DNA from: Diabrotica undecimpunctata
Lineage: Eukaryota > Arthropoda > Insecta > Coleoptera > Chrysomelidae
DNA length: 64,000 nt
Reading direction: 5' to 3'
NCBI RefSeq assembly: GCF_040954645.1
Contig: NC_092806.1
Span: 28,545,644 to 28,609,643, forward strand
Shown: in pieces, positions 1 to 10,534 of the stretch
Numbering within the stretch: position 1 is the first letter of the stretch
How the letters are laid out: each line of letters begins with the position of its first letter
The notes under the pieces: model-generated
The model's database searches: none
What the model was told of the DNA's origin: nothing
What the model saw: the letters and a program-made list of their open reading frames with translations, nothing else
Program-made: the position numbers and the translations under genes

Positions 1-137
1 AGCGCAACGTAAATTTTAGAAGTTTTAATGCACCGAACAACATTTTTGAATTTTCTAATTATAGAAAATATTTTGTATCGTAATGAAAACTATTGATTAA
101 ACAGGATAATAATAGTAATATCAACAAGAAAGTTTAC

Positions 138-905
138 CACTGAGTTACATTCCCTTTATTTTTAATGACATCCACAATTCTTCGAGCCATAGTTTTTACC
201 AAGTTCTGACAAAACTCTAATGTAAACGAATTTCATATCTCTTGCAAGTTTTCCTTCAATTCGTTGACGGACCTGGCAGGATGTTTTCTCAAAGCTTTTT
301 TCATTTCGCGTCACAAAGTCTCTATCATGGACAAGTCGAGACTGTTAGAAACCCATTTCAGAAGTGGTATGCCATGGTCTTTAATCCATTTTAAACTCTT
401 TTTTGAGGTATGACAACCTGCGCCGTCCTTTTGGAAGACAAAATCTGCCGCTGATGTTAAACGGTGTTCCATAGTCCGCAAAACAGATTCTTCTAAAATA
501 TTCAAATATTTGTCCGTGTTTATAATCCTATCGATAAAATGTAACTTTCCCACACCTTTAGACGACATGCTGCTTCAAAACATAACAGATGCAGGAAATT
601 CGACTTTTTTCTTCAGACAGTTGGGATGGAAAGCTTCATTTTTCCTGCGAATGGCGCCACTCCTACTGTCTCCAACATACATTTCAAATCTGGACTCATC
701 ACTCCATTGTATTGAATCCCATTGCAACTTAGTCCCATCTTTATGCTCTTTTGACCATCTTAGTCTAATTCTCTTTTTTTTTTGTTTTGTTGTAATGTTA
801 TTTTCTAAATTTCTTGGTCCATCAACAATATTTTTTGTAAAAGTCATTCCAAGATTTACCCAAAAATTAGTGTATATTCCTCGTGTATAACAATGCTTTT
901 CAAAA
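138..905 (-). pseudogene. Tc1-like transposase remnant
   Basis: C-terminal two thirds of a Tc1/mariner-superfamily DDE transposase, the nuclear enzyme that moves its own element between TA sites. Reading down from 905, 'WSDESRFEMYVGD' matches the first catalytic Asp block, 'FQKDGAGCHTS' the second Asp block and 'SLDLSMIETL' the third (family form SPDLNPIE), so all three acidic positions are recognisable. The tail continues in the same frame after a stop, through 'GNVTQW' to a stop near 138. The frame breaks near 570, and the N-terminal paired-type helix-turn-helix is absent, so the copy is dead. I could not find terminal repeats. Family assignment is firm; boundaries are approximate. Confidence 0.85.
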
Positions 906-919
906 GCAACATATTCTTT

Positions 920-2000
920 TTCTTATTCTTTTTATACTGACATGACTCTGCTTTTCAATGTGCCTGCAGTAAGTTGTAGTTCCTTCGGTTTCGTGGCTTT
1001 CCTTCTGATCGTCTTCCTATTAAGGAACCGTCTCTTGCCGTCTTTACTATTTTTTGTCATTCAGCTTATATGATCATTCCATTCAACTTTTTTATTTCTT
1101 ACCCAGTCGTTGATATTCATCACCTTGCATCTACGTCGTATATTTATACTTATAGCTCTCTCATATAGTGTCTTACCACCAATTTTTTTAAATGTTTTCG
1201 TCTCTGCTCTTTCTAACATCCTTTTTGTCCTCTCTGTGTCAGGTCGTGTTTCTGCCGCGTATGTCATTATTGGTCTGATGATGGTTTCGTAAATTCTGCC
1301 TTTCATTTCTTTCCCGATATTTTTATTTTTCCATATTGTTTCATTCAGGCAACCTGCGGCTCTGTTTACTCTATTCACTTGATCTTCCACTTCAGTTTCG
1401 AGCTTTCCGTAGCTAGATAATGCCTAGATATTTAAACTCCATAACTTGTTCTATTATCTGACCTTCCAGCTCCAATTTACATCTTAGTAAATTTGCTGTT
1501 ATAACCATACATTCTGTCTTTTTTAGAGAAATCAACATGTTACATTTTCTGGCGGTTATATTAAATTGATGCAGCATACGCTGTAAATCATCTTCACTTT
1601 GAGATAGTAGATAGTAGTAGTAGTAAATTGGTTGTTGTTTGTTTCCTATTTGGTATCCTTTTTTAGTTCTTACTTTTTTATTATTTCATTCATAATCAGG
1701 TTGAACAATAGAGGACTCAGGGTATCTTCCTGTCTTATCCCATTGTCAGCTTCAATAGGGTCAATTAGTTCTTCTTCTACTTTTACTTTTATTGTATGTT
1801 TTTGGTAGATATTTTCGATCGTTTTGATTTTTCCCAAAGGCATCTCTCTTGCGTACAATAAGTGGATAACGACCTTTAATTTAACCGAGTCAAATGCCTT
1901 ATTAAGATCTATGAAACATAGATATGCCGGTTTGTTGTATTCTTATGATTTCTCCTGCACTTGTCTCATTATAAATATAGCATTGGTGCACTATTGCACC
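920..2000 (-). mobile_element. 5'-truncated non-LTR retrotransposon, family A copy 1
   Basis: Reverse-transcriptase half of a LINE. Motif A-like 'AYLCFIDLNKAFD' is readable near 1880-1930 with frameshifts, 'RQEDTLSPLLFNLIMNE' (motif B region, family form RQGDSLSPLLFN) at 1670-1750, then 'SEDDLQRML', and the C-terminal segment at 1061-1390 ('GRIYETIIRPIMTYAAE', 'RRCKVMNINDWV'). Around 1600-1632, where the YADD catalytic motif should be, there is a TAG-rich microsatellite. The same 3' region recurs at 20910-21115 and 54630-55160 in the same orientation. Endonuclease and 5' end are missing, as expected of target-primed insertion. Clade not resolved. Confidence 0.85.
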
Positions 2001-2753
2001 GACGTGAAAAGCAATATCGTATTGATATTTTAAAAAGCATTTTACTCTATTTATAAATATTATGCAGGAATACTTTTAAACATAACATTCGTATATCTGT
2101 CTTTTGGCCGTTAAATTGTATCTTGCATTGATATTTGCTTCAACTTTTCTTGATTTAACTATACTATTTTGAATTTTTATCTTTTTTTATTAGTAGTAAC
2201 ATTTAAAAATCTGCAAATTTTACTGTAACCCCTATTTTTATTATTGCTTATGTTATATTTATTTTATTTCACATCTTCCTGAATGATGATTCTAATAGGT
2301 TCTACTTTATCATTGATAGTAAGTTTCCTGTCGTATATATTTACTAATTTCTGAAAAATTACATTTTCTGACACAGTATTGGTTAATTTGTACATGGATA
2401 CACCGCATTATAAAGTAATTCAAGCCCCAATTTAAAAATTGTCTTCTACTTTGAAGTTTGTCCCAATTATCCTAAGAGGCAGAATAATTTTAGAAACAAA
2501 TTGCAGTAGCAACATTTAATCGTGACCTTCCGGCTAATTGTGATCACTTTAACCCTGATCTTGTTAACTTATTTCAGGAGGTGCATTAGAGAAATTCATC
2601 CTGCTCATCTAAGATGATTGGGTTTAATTTTAGAAATAGATTAATTTTGTTTTTTTCCACAATGACAATTCAAATTAAACATAGTATACAAGGTGTTTAC
2701 ACGTTTTTTATATAAGAAGAATGCAGACAGAGGAGGACATTTATCTATTTGAC
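2001..2753. other. No recognised gene
   Basis: AT-rich sequence between the family A LINE and the putative piggyBac end. I see no open frame with recognisable homology, no tRNA and no strong repeat. Confidence 0.5.
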
Positions 2754-2970
2754 TTAACCTTTTAATGGCGGATTTATGAAATATTTAGAATAAACAGATA
2801 ATATATAAAAGGTCTTTTGATTTTGACATATTTTAATAGATTTTGAAGTAAAAAAAATATTGCTGCTGTATTTTGTCTTCACCATGTTGTTCCCATTTTG
2901 GGAACGTTGGCATGTAAAAGGTTTATTATTAACACAAATATCTAAAATAAGTAAAACTAAGATAAAATCG
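2754..2970 (-). mobile_element. Putative 3' end of piggyBac element
   Basis: TTAA at 2754-2757 is followed by 'CCTTTTAATGGCGG', which looks like a piggyBac-type terminus with its TTAA target site. The piggyBac coding remnant ends at 5753, only about 25 bp beyond the right end of the 2971-5730 element. The simplest reading is that this 217-bp stretch is the rest of the piggyBac 3' region, separated from its gene by the later insertion. A related 'TTAACCCTTTTAATGG' occurs at 31641 beside another DUF7869-like remnant, so the terminus could belong to that family instead. Confidence 0.4.
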
Positions 2971-3005
2971 GTACCTCGGAGGTAAAGGACACTATGTCCA
3001 TTTTT
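2971..3005 (+). repeat. Left 35-bp terminal inverted repeat
   Basis: Starts 'GTACCTCGGAGGTAAAGGAC' and ends in five T. It is the exact reverse complement of 5696-5730; identity stops at the next outward base on both sides. Confidence 0.9.
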
Positions 3006-3369
3006 TTACTTTTTCAGGAGAGTAGTTTTAAAATTTTTTAAATTTGTAATCAGTAAATACTCCAATGTTTCTTATATTTAACCAAGATTAATATATTATT
3101 ATTGTGGTGTGTATAATCGTTTTTCATTCCATGAAGTGTTATATAGGCCTGAGGTTTACCGTTCATTATTTAAAATTTTTTTAAAAATGTGTAGTTGGAC
3201 ATAGTGTTGTTTACCTCTAACAACTTTTTTTAAATAATGTGGCATTGCATGTTAAGGTCTTTACGAAATAAACAATAGAAACACATTAAACAGCCTATAC
3301 TATTATTTTATTAGAGGTAAATATTATAATGTTATAATAATTAAGTAAAATTATAGACGACAAGTTTCA

Positions 3370-4830
3370 AAAGTGTTAAAGATGCTCCATATCATCTTCA
3401 TCTTCTTGTGGGTAATCGTTTGCGGCTACATCGCTATGTGTTAACTTTTGATAAACGCATGACAAACTGACGGAACAAAAGGTAGTAATGCAATTAAGTC
3501 ATTGTACTTTTGTTTTGTGATTGGTAATGGGATTACTGAGACTTGATTTAATTGGGCTGGAAACGTTACTTGCTGTCTTCGATACCTCATTAAGTCCACT
3601 TCATACATATTTTGATTATTGAAATCGGTCTTATAAAAGAACTTTCCAATGTGTTCTTGTTGGACTTGTAGGAAAATACATGTTGGCAGTAGAACAAGGT
3701 CTTTATTAACATTTTTTTTTACTTACAAAAGGAGGATTAGATGACAATTTCTTATCGAACAGCGTTTTGAAGTTTTTGAAATCTGCAAGTTCCATATTGT
3801 GCACTGTGTATTTACCTGATGTTTGCCTAACTGGTTGTTGCCAGTCCCATGGTGTTAAAATTGCCAAATTGAAGAGATTCTTTCTTTTTCTTTCGATTAA
3901 AGCACGAACAGTGTCTGCTTCCATATGTATGTGCCCTTTCAGTAAAAACTTTTGAGTGATCGTCTTTATTTGCAGTATCCAAAAATAGCACATAACAATA
4001 CTTATATTTTTATTTTGTCCATAGCAGTTATTGGTCCAAAGAGTGATGTCCTCTACTTGACTGGGTTTCGGTAGGAGTTTTACTGGTTGGCGTGTGTCTA
4101 CCTCTTTGATCAGCTTTTATTAAACCTCCTGGCTCAATTTTTTTCAACATATTTACTATCACTAAATTAGATATACAAAGTGTGTTTACAAACATAACCT
4201 TGCACACCTTCAATAGCTGATTGATCACTGTAAAATGGTAGTGTAGTGTATTATTTTTAGATTTGGTAGAATTTAGATCTTTTTTTCTTGATCGAAGAGA
4301 TAAATTGCTTTTTAAGATCTGAAACGTTTGTCTCAGTCCAGTATAAGTTGAAAATTTTTTATCTTTCTTATTCTGGCCATCTTTCAGAGCATTTCATGCG
4401 ACACATGCAAGGCTTTAACATTTTGCAGGCATGTCTTTACCTCTTTTACTGAGATACTCTTTCCCACCAGCTATTTTTCGTTTGCGAACATTACAGGCCC
4501 AATTTTGTTCAATTACTACACGTTTTTTACCTTTTTGTTTGCACTTAGTTATATTTTGTACATTTCTTTTAACACTTTTCTCTTCTTCTAAAATAACTTC
4601 ATTATGTTCATTGAAATTGCCTGCATCACTGCTTAGGGATAAATCGTCCTAAAGAAGATTTTTTTTATTGCCCCACTAATTGCTAATCGTAGGAGTAATA
4701 ATAGCTTTCTCTTTTACCTTTGTTTTCGCTGGTTTACTTATACGTCTCATATCATTGTCGTCCGATTCTGAGCTTTCACCACTTAGAGGCTCATAGATTT
4801 TATCAATATCCAGCTAACAAACCAGCTAAA
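3370..4830 (-). pseudogene. DUF7869-like protein, internally deleted
   Basis: Order on the minus strand: an acidic N-terminal stretch near 4770 ('SESDDNDMRR'); 'GKDMPAKC.KPC.CRMKCSE' around 4390-4470, matching the Cys-containing start of this family; 'CKVMFVNTL' and 'ADQRGRHTPTSK' at 4028-4228; then directly 'LLKGHIHMEADTV' and 'WDWQQPVRQT' at 3706-3993; and 'KQKYNDLIALLPFVPS' near 3440-3520, the typical C-terminal end. The middle that normally links the RGRH block to the GHxHME block is missing, and several frameshifts and stops occur, so the gene is dead. Function is not established; GHxHMExD looks like a metal-binding or catalytic motif of an RNase H-like nuclease (inference). Confidence 0.7.
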
Positions 4831-4869
4831 AGAAGGACTTGAATCGTGTTTTATTATAATTTATGAAAA

Positions 4870-5470
4870 TATTTTAATTCAAAAATAACGTTAAAAAATA
4901 AAAAATTTAGATATGACTTTAAATTATTATGTTTAATTTCAAATCGAAAGCTGTCATTCGTTTCTCGTAAAGTGTAGCACAAAACTGTATTGAGTTGTGG
5001 CGTACTAGAATAAATAAAACACACTGGAAAAATTAAAAATTTAATTTGAAATTAATACAAAATGAATAACTTTTACAGTGAACAAGTCTGGAATTTAAAT
5101 ATATGTATTATAATTTGAAACTGCTGAAATAATAGTATTTTGTCATATCTCCATTATTAAAAAATTCTTCAAACATTTTGGACATTAACTCAACCGTCTC
5201 TCTGGTTATTAAATGTATTAGATACCGTTTTTTGTTGTTAATAATAAAAATAATATTTATCTAAACACATTTTTGAACGTTATTTTTTTATTTAGATTTA
5301 GTGCAATTCCGTTATCTGTGATGGCAACAATGAATAATTGTTTCACGAACCATTGTCTCCAGTCTGAACCAGAGATATGTAAGAGAGGCTCTCTTATATA
5401 TCTCTGGTCTGAACACTGGGTTACATTGGGAAAAAAAGTGTACCATTTCTATATGACGGGAATTGTAGAA
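4870..5470. other. Element interior without recognised coding
   Basis: AT-rich interior between the start of the broken DUF7869-like gene and the right subterminal repeats. A 75-codon plus-strand frame at 5273-5503 has no recognisable domain, and I treat it as chance. Confidence 0.4.
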
Positions 5471-5476
5471 GGGTAC

Positions 5477-5650
5477 ATAACACTATGTCCGGATGGTAAA
5501 TGACGGTGCACACATATAGTACAGGTAAACAACACCAAGTCCACATGGTGTTGTTTTTCCTCTGACTGGAAGTGGACTTGGTGTTTATTAAAAAGTCGGT
5601 AAATTGCCGTAAAATTGTCTCTGGACATAGTATGGTTAACCTATGTGTAG
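5477..5650. repeat. Subterminal motif cluster
   Basis: Variants of 'GGACATAGTGT' followed by an A/T-rich run and 'ACCT' occur at 5481-5490 (reverse), as a diverged form within 5519-5590 that includes two 'GTGGACTTGGTGTT'-like copies in opposite orientation, and at 5622-5650. One further copy lies near the left end at 3195-3220. Repeated subterminal motifs of this kind are usually transposase-binding sites in DNA transposons (established for hAT, CACTA and P elements). Confidence 0.6.
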
Positions 5651-5752
5651 AGCCAGAAAAGTTATATTCAAAAATGCAATAATCTAAATTTCGATAAAAA
5701 TGGACATAGTGTCCTTTACCTCCGAGGTACACAAATATAAAACAATTATTTA

Positions 5753-6415
5753 TTAGGTGTATGAAAAACATTTATTTTTATGAAGTCGCTTTTTACACTT
5801 ACTGCTCTGAAGTCTAGTATTTTTATAGCACACAACACAACGCCCTTGGTTAGTGCCTTTGGAAATGTGATTTATTTCGTCAAATTTTATGTCACTTAGA
5901 ACAGGGGCAGATGGACCGCCTTTTCTTTTTCTTTGACCTGATCCTGCTTTGCAAGTGCTAGGGCAACGTTTCTGCGAAACTCAAGGTGTGTTATATTTTT
6001 TCTTGCATTAACATGTTGAAAAAAGCGAAAAGCTGCCAGAACCGCCAAATTCAATGCATGAGCAAACAAGTTCCACCACCGTTTTTTTTATCTATGTTTC
6101 ATCATCATTCTTTTTCATTTCATTTTCATCAAATTTTATTTCTCATTCCAATGTTATATTTTCTTATTAAATTTGGTTGAGTTACCTCTTTTTATGTTCA
6201 GACTTCACTCTTCTGGTTGTATTTGGAAAAGGGGTTGCTACAAAATTACAGGGATTACTTGCGACTATTACAGGAGCATTGTCATTCCAATTGACACAAA
6301 TAACATCGCCATCTGATTTGTAATCATAGTTCCCTCGATCTTGTTTTTTCATGGTTGACGATGAAACGAAAGGACATTTGTTGATCCTATTATGTACCTG
6401 TTATGTACCTCTTAA
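5753..6415 (-). pseudogene. piggyBac-like transposase, C-terminal part
   Basis: DDE transposase of the TTAA-specific piggyBac superfamily. From high to low coordinates: 'MKKQDRGNYDYKSDGD' with 'ICVNWNDNAPV' and 'IVASNP' (the conserved K.RG...D...W.DN..V...S run, about 6230-6400), 'HLEFRRNVA' near 5980, and a Cys-rich end 'GRCVVCYKNTRLQSS' plus 'CKKRLHKNKCF' before stops at 5753. The N-terminal catalytic part is missing and there are frameshifts. The coding remnant lies next to the right TIR of the DUF7869-type element, which seems to have landed in its 3' untranslated region. Confidence 0.85.
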
Positions 6416-6730
6416 AATATTCTGTTGCAAGCTTTATTAAATTTACGTTCTAAATAAAAAAATATAGCAATGCATTTTTGGTTTGTAGCAAAAATTGTAG
6501 TTTGGTTGACCGATCTTTTCTAAAACCATTTTGCTCGAGAAATTAAGAAATTAGAATTTTCTAAAGCCCACAAGAGCTTGGAGTTAACAGTATTTTCTAG
6601 TAATTTGCATGCTGTCGATGTCAAATTAGGTCGATATGATTCTGCGTGATCTTTAGGTTCTGATATATGTTATACATTCTAAAGTAGACGACTTTAAAAT
6701 AATATTGCCAATATTGCTGAATTGCGTTCC
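6416..6730 (-). mobile_element. Non-LTR reverse transcriptase scrap
   Basis: The minus strand reads 'KDHAESYRP' then 'LTSTACKLLENTVNSKLL', 'WALENSNF' and 'EQNGFRKDRST' across two frames. This is the conserved start of LINE reverse transcriptases (family form SYRPISLTS...QxGFRKxRST). It is about 100 residues long and broken by frameshifts, with no catalytic motif left. It abuts the piggyBac remnant. Confidence 0.7.
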
Positions 6731-6734
6731 TGGG

Positions 6735-7212
6735 TCCACTTTATTGTAAGATATTATTGTCAATGCCTTGTCCAGTATATACCTCTAAATCAATAAACAA
6801 CTCGTCATTTATTAAAAGTTGTAATTTGGGTTGTGCTGAAGCTTCACCTTTTAAATTATTTAACATCCACAAGTCTTTATTGACTTCATTACACTGCAAC
6901 GAAATGTTATTTTTACTCACTTCTACAACACCTATGGTAGATGAATTCCGGTTCTTGTTAATAATAATTTCATAACATGTCCCACCTTAGAACAATTATA
7001 ACATTTCCACCTAGAAACTGGACAACCTTTTCTCTTATGCTTCCTTCCACACTTAGGATATTTTACCTTATCACTAATAGACTGCTGGAAATGAATAAAT
7101 CCAGATTTTTTAAGATATTGACACCATAACTGCTTGTGTCAGCTAAATTCCTTACTTGTTTTTGGGCTACTTCTGATGTTTGGGCTATTTGACACGCATT
7201 AGCAAACATATG
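6735..7212 (-). pseudogene. Gag-protease fragment of a retroelement
   Basis: Minus-strand reading gives a helical stretch 'FANACQIAQTSEVAQKQV' near 7150-7200, then 'YPKCGRKHKRKGCPVSRW' and 'KCYNCSKVGHVM' (about 6975-7070), a CCHC zinc-knuckle-type block for RNA binding, then 'PKLQLLINDELFIDLEVYTG' (about 6770-6840), which resembles a Gypsy aspartic protease start with the DTG changed to YTG. This suggests a Ty3/Gypsy gag-pol fragment. The neighbouring non-LTR scrap is a different element. Confidence 0.55.
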
Positions 7213-7214
7213 AC

Positions 7215-7990
7215 CTACTTCTGCAAGTAACGAAAAAAAATCAAATAGTAGAAGAAATTATGAACGAGATAGAAACAAAAAATGAAAGACACGACTCAAA
7301 ACCATTGTACAAATACTTACAACTAGGTAACCAAAAACAGACAGCTAATATAGCTATAGAAGCAGAAAAATGGCAAAAGTATTTCGAAGAAATATATCAA
7401 TAAATGGATAAAGAAGAAGAAAGAGAAACAATAACGAACACGAAACAAGATAAAGAAGAAGAAGAATTGAACTATACAGAAGTGAAAGAAAAAATATGCA
7501 AACTTAAAAACATAAAAACAGTGAGATGTAGATATGAAAAGAAGAATTCAAGCGAGAAATACAGCGTTTTATAGAAGTAAAAAAAAATGTTTTAGAGATA
7601 AGAAGATAAGCCGAAACACAAAGAGCAATTGAAGGTTTTTAAGAGGAAGATTATCAGAAAAATACTGGGACCATAAAGGGAAAACGAAGATGATGCAAGA
7701 CAATGGATGAATCAGGAAATACAAGAATGGATGGGTCAAGAAAACATAGATCAATACAAAAACAGAGCAATAAAAGCACAAAGAATTAGACAGGTAAAAG
7801 AACCAGAGGCAGACCTAAACTGAGATGGAGATAACAAGTGGAAGAAGACAGAGAGAGAAGAATGGAGAAAAGTAGTGGAAACAGCGAAGTCACACTAGAA
7901 ACTGTAAAACCAAACCCAGAATGGGATGATCTCCACATAAAAAGGATCTTCAAGTGGAAACAGCTTCAAGGCAACATGTTAAAATATTTA
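7215..7990 (+). mobile_element. LINE 3' half, internally deleted
   Basis: Plus-strand frames give 'SKPLYKYLQLGN' and 'AEKWQKYFEEIY' (linker between endonuclease and reverse transcriptase), then jump to 'FKRKIIRKILGP', 'MNQEIQEWMGQENI' and 'RGRPKLRW' (C-terminal end of the polyprotein). The reverse transcriptase core is missing, so this is a deleted copy. It lies just upstream of the transporter exon, probably within its intron. Confidence 0.75.
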
Positions 7991-8143
7991 GCTTAAAATT
8001 TATAAATATGAATACATATATCCTAAGTTTTACTTTTTTTGTGTTATGTATTTTCTTGAATAAAATTGTCCATTTCTTTCATATTCAAAATTCACTATGT
8101 TTAATGTAAAAATAAAATATTTTACTCTATGTATTTGTTTCAG

Positions 8144-9495
8144 CTAATATTGCTGCTTTTGTTTGCGGAACTGGTTTTGGATGGACGTCACCAGAAATTC
8201 CCAAACTGAAAAATATAACAACAAGTCCGTTACAGCATGAAATAACACCTTCTCAGGTGGGTTGGATTGGTTCGTTTTTACCACTAGCAGCAGCCATTGG
8301 ACCGATAGGAGGAGGGGTTTTAGCTGATAAAATCGGAAGGAAGAAAACATTGTTATTTGGAACGTTGCCATTTATAGTAACATATATTTTAAATATATTT
8401 GCTAAATCCGTATTCATCTTTTATATCGGACGGTTCCTTTCTGGAATTGGAGTGGGTATAATATTTACTGTGTTGCCCATGTATATTGGAGAAATATCAG
8501 ACGATGATGTGAGAGGATCCCTTGGATCATTTATGCAATTTTTTATTGTGATAGGACTATTATTTTCTTATGCCATTGGACCATTCGTAAGCATTGCAAC
8601 ATTTAACATTATTTTGGTAATTCCTCCTGTTCTCTTTATGATAATATTTTTATTATTGATACCAGATAGTCCATACTATCTTCTTCAAACTAATAACACC
8701 AAAGATGCTTTAGAAGCGTTGATTAGATTAAGAGGAAGAGAAATATCCTTCGTTCAAAAAGAGATGGAGGTTATGAAAGTACAGGTAGAAAAAGAACAGC
8801 GAGATAAAGGAAGCTTTATTGATATCTTCAAATGTAAAGGGCTTCGAAATGCCTTGTTTTTATCTATAGGTTTGGTAGCTTTTCAACAATTATCTGGAAT
8901 TAACATTATCTTATTCTTTACTCAAGATCTTTTTACAGACGCGGGTGTTACTTTGGCACCCGAAATATGTACAATTATTATAGGAGTAGTTCAAATTATT
9001 GCAAGCGGTTGCACCCCCCTTCTCGTTGAAAAATGGGGTAAAAGGTGTCTTTTATTACTTTCGGGTATAGGAATGGCTATATCAGAAGGACTCCTCGCAT
9101 TCTTCTTTTACCTTAAAGATGACAAACAAAGCGACGTTTCCAATATTGGTTGGATACCTATAGCAAGTTTGGTTGTATACATCATAACCTATTGCCTAGG
9201 CTTCGGACCCCTTCCGTGGGCAGTTATGGGCGAGCTTTTCCCAGGAAATATTAAATCTGTCGCATCATCGGCTACAGCTTCAATGTGTTGGATTTTAGGG
9301 TTCTTTATTACAAACTACTTTGGATTGTTAACACAACTAATAGGTAAATCAGGTTCATTTGGATTTTTTACAGGTTGGTGTATAATAGCAATTTGTTTTG
9401 TTTACAAGTTTCTTCCAGAAACTACAGGCAAAAATGTTCATGAGATTCAGTATATCTTAAGTGGAGGTAGTAGGAAGGCATCTTATCAAATTTAG
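8144..9495 (+). CDS. Facilitated sugar/trehalose transporter (Tret1-like), terminal exon
   Basis: Twelve-helix MFS sugar transporter of the SLC2/Tret1 type, moving hexoses or trehalose across the plasma membrane by facilitated diffusion. A polypyrimidine tract and CAG at 8141-8143 mark a 3' splice site; the exon enters in frame with 'NIAAFVCGTGFGWTSPEIPK' and runs 449 codons to TAG at 9493. The ATG at 8257 is internal (before 'GWIGSFLPLAAAIGPIGGG'), so the true start lies in an upstream exon I could not find; roughly 25-45 residues are missing. Signatures: 'DKIGRKKT' after helix 2, 'PDSPYYLL' before the central loop, 'FQQLSGINI' in helix 7, 'GPLPWAVMGELFPGNIK' after helix 10, 'PETTGKN' at the C terminus. 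No frameshift in the exon; it appears functional. Exact substrate cannot be read from sequence. Confidence 0.93.
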
Positions 9496-9930
9496 AAATT
9501 ATTAAAACAGATAGGTTATTATATAAAGGGGGTATATTTCCATTATATTTGTGTTAAATTTTATTTGTGGCACCCTAATATTTTTTATCTTTATAAATGT
9601 AAGCACTAATAGATCTCTTATAAAATATTTAGTCGCTCAGAGATTTAGTTATTTTATGTTACTATTGCACAAAATGGTAAAATATTTAGTCTAGAACTCA
9701 AACAAAGAGGTGTATGTAATAAAAATTTTATTAAGTAGCAATAGAGCACTGCAAAACCAAATTATTTCTTTTTGTAAAGACTCTATTTTATATTATTTAT
9801 TGTTAGAATTGTGTTACAACGGTTATATTATTCTTTACAGTGTTTGAGACTAACCAAGTGAATAATAAAAAAATAACTCAGAAAAGCTTAACATCACAAG
9901 CTTTACAGTTAGCCTCAATGTAGAAAAGAT
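9496..9930 (+). other. Transporter 3' UTR and intergenic DNA
   Basis: AT-rich sequence after the stop. The first canonical AATAAA on the plus strand is at 9718-9723, so the UTR is probably about 240-250 nt. Nothing else is recognised before the LINE remnant that starts near 9940. Confidence 0.6.
9718..9723 (+). terminator. Putative poly(A) signal of the transporter gene
   Basis: AATAAA 223 bp after the stop codon, the first canonical hexamer downstream. Confidence 0.55.
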
Positions 9931-9939
9931 ATCATCGTC

Positions 9940-10470
9940 ATCAACCTGTATGTGTCCACTGCTGGACATAAGTTTCCCTTAGCTCTTTCTGTCTTTGTCT
10001 TGATTTGGCACCAAATTATTCATTATTTGCGTCTTGTTCATATTAATCTTTTTAACTCGACCTCCAAGGAAGCGTAATACAAATTTTCCAACACCATTAT
10101 TGCACAATTCATACGATCGGCTATAAGGGCGGTGTCATCTGCGAATCTTAAATGACTGACCTTCTCTCTATTTATTTTATTTATGTTGATACCATGGTCG
10201 TTCAGATCTGCCTTCTTACAAATATGTTCTAAAAGCGTCGTGAATAGCTTTGGAGAGACGATGTCTCCTTGTCGTACTCCTCGCTGTATACAGAATTTAT
10301 TTGTTTCTTGTTCAGATACTCTTACGCTAGTTGTGGCATTTTGGTAGATATATTTGATTGCGTTAGTGTAGAGATCGTCTATTCGGCATTCTTCAATGCT
10401 TTCAACATTTTCTGCTGGCTTATGGTATCAAATGCTTTCTCGTAGTCAACCAATATCAGTGCTAATGGTC
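9940..10470 (-). mobile_element. LINE reverse transcriptase fragment
   Basis: From 10470 downwards the minus strand reads 'LVDYEKAFDTIS' (motif A), a thumb-side stretch, 'GDIVSPKLFT'-like residues with frameshifts, and 'HLRFADDTALIAD' at about 10130-10160, with the catalytic FADD intact. The 3' end near 9940-9990 contains 'CCACTGCTGGACATA', a phrase I recall from LINE 3' ends in beetles. Endonuclease absent; several stops. Confidence 0.75.
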
Positions 10471-10534
10471 AGAAAAGGAATAAAATCAGTTAATACGGGA
10501 AGATATAGTCGCACAACATAAAGTAAATAAAAAA

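Larger units (their letters stand above)
2971..5730 (-). mobile_element. 2.76-kb TIR element carrying a DUF7869-like gene
   Basis: Bounded by inverted repeats at 2971-3005 and 5696-5730 that match at all 35 positions. Between them lies a broken minus-strand gene (about 3370-4830) of the arthropod DUF7869 type. Subterminal copies of a 'GGACATAGTGT' motif lie near both ends. The outermost four bases are GTAC on both sides, which could be a palindromic 4-bp target duplication or part of the repeat; no longer duplication is visible. It sits between a likely piggyBac terminus and the piggyBac coding remnant. The perfect repeats contrast with the decayed gene, which suggests a non-autonomous copy moved by an intact relative. 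Mobility is inferred. Confidence 0.7.

Noticed and set aside
2967..5734. A longer target-site duplication around the DUF7869-type element
   Set aside because: Flanks AATCG and ACAAA do not match; only the palindromic GTAC, which may belong to the repeat itself, is shared.
8144..8371. 75-codon minus-strand frame over the transporter exon
   Set aside because: Antisense of a strongly supported exon with sugar transporter signatures.
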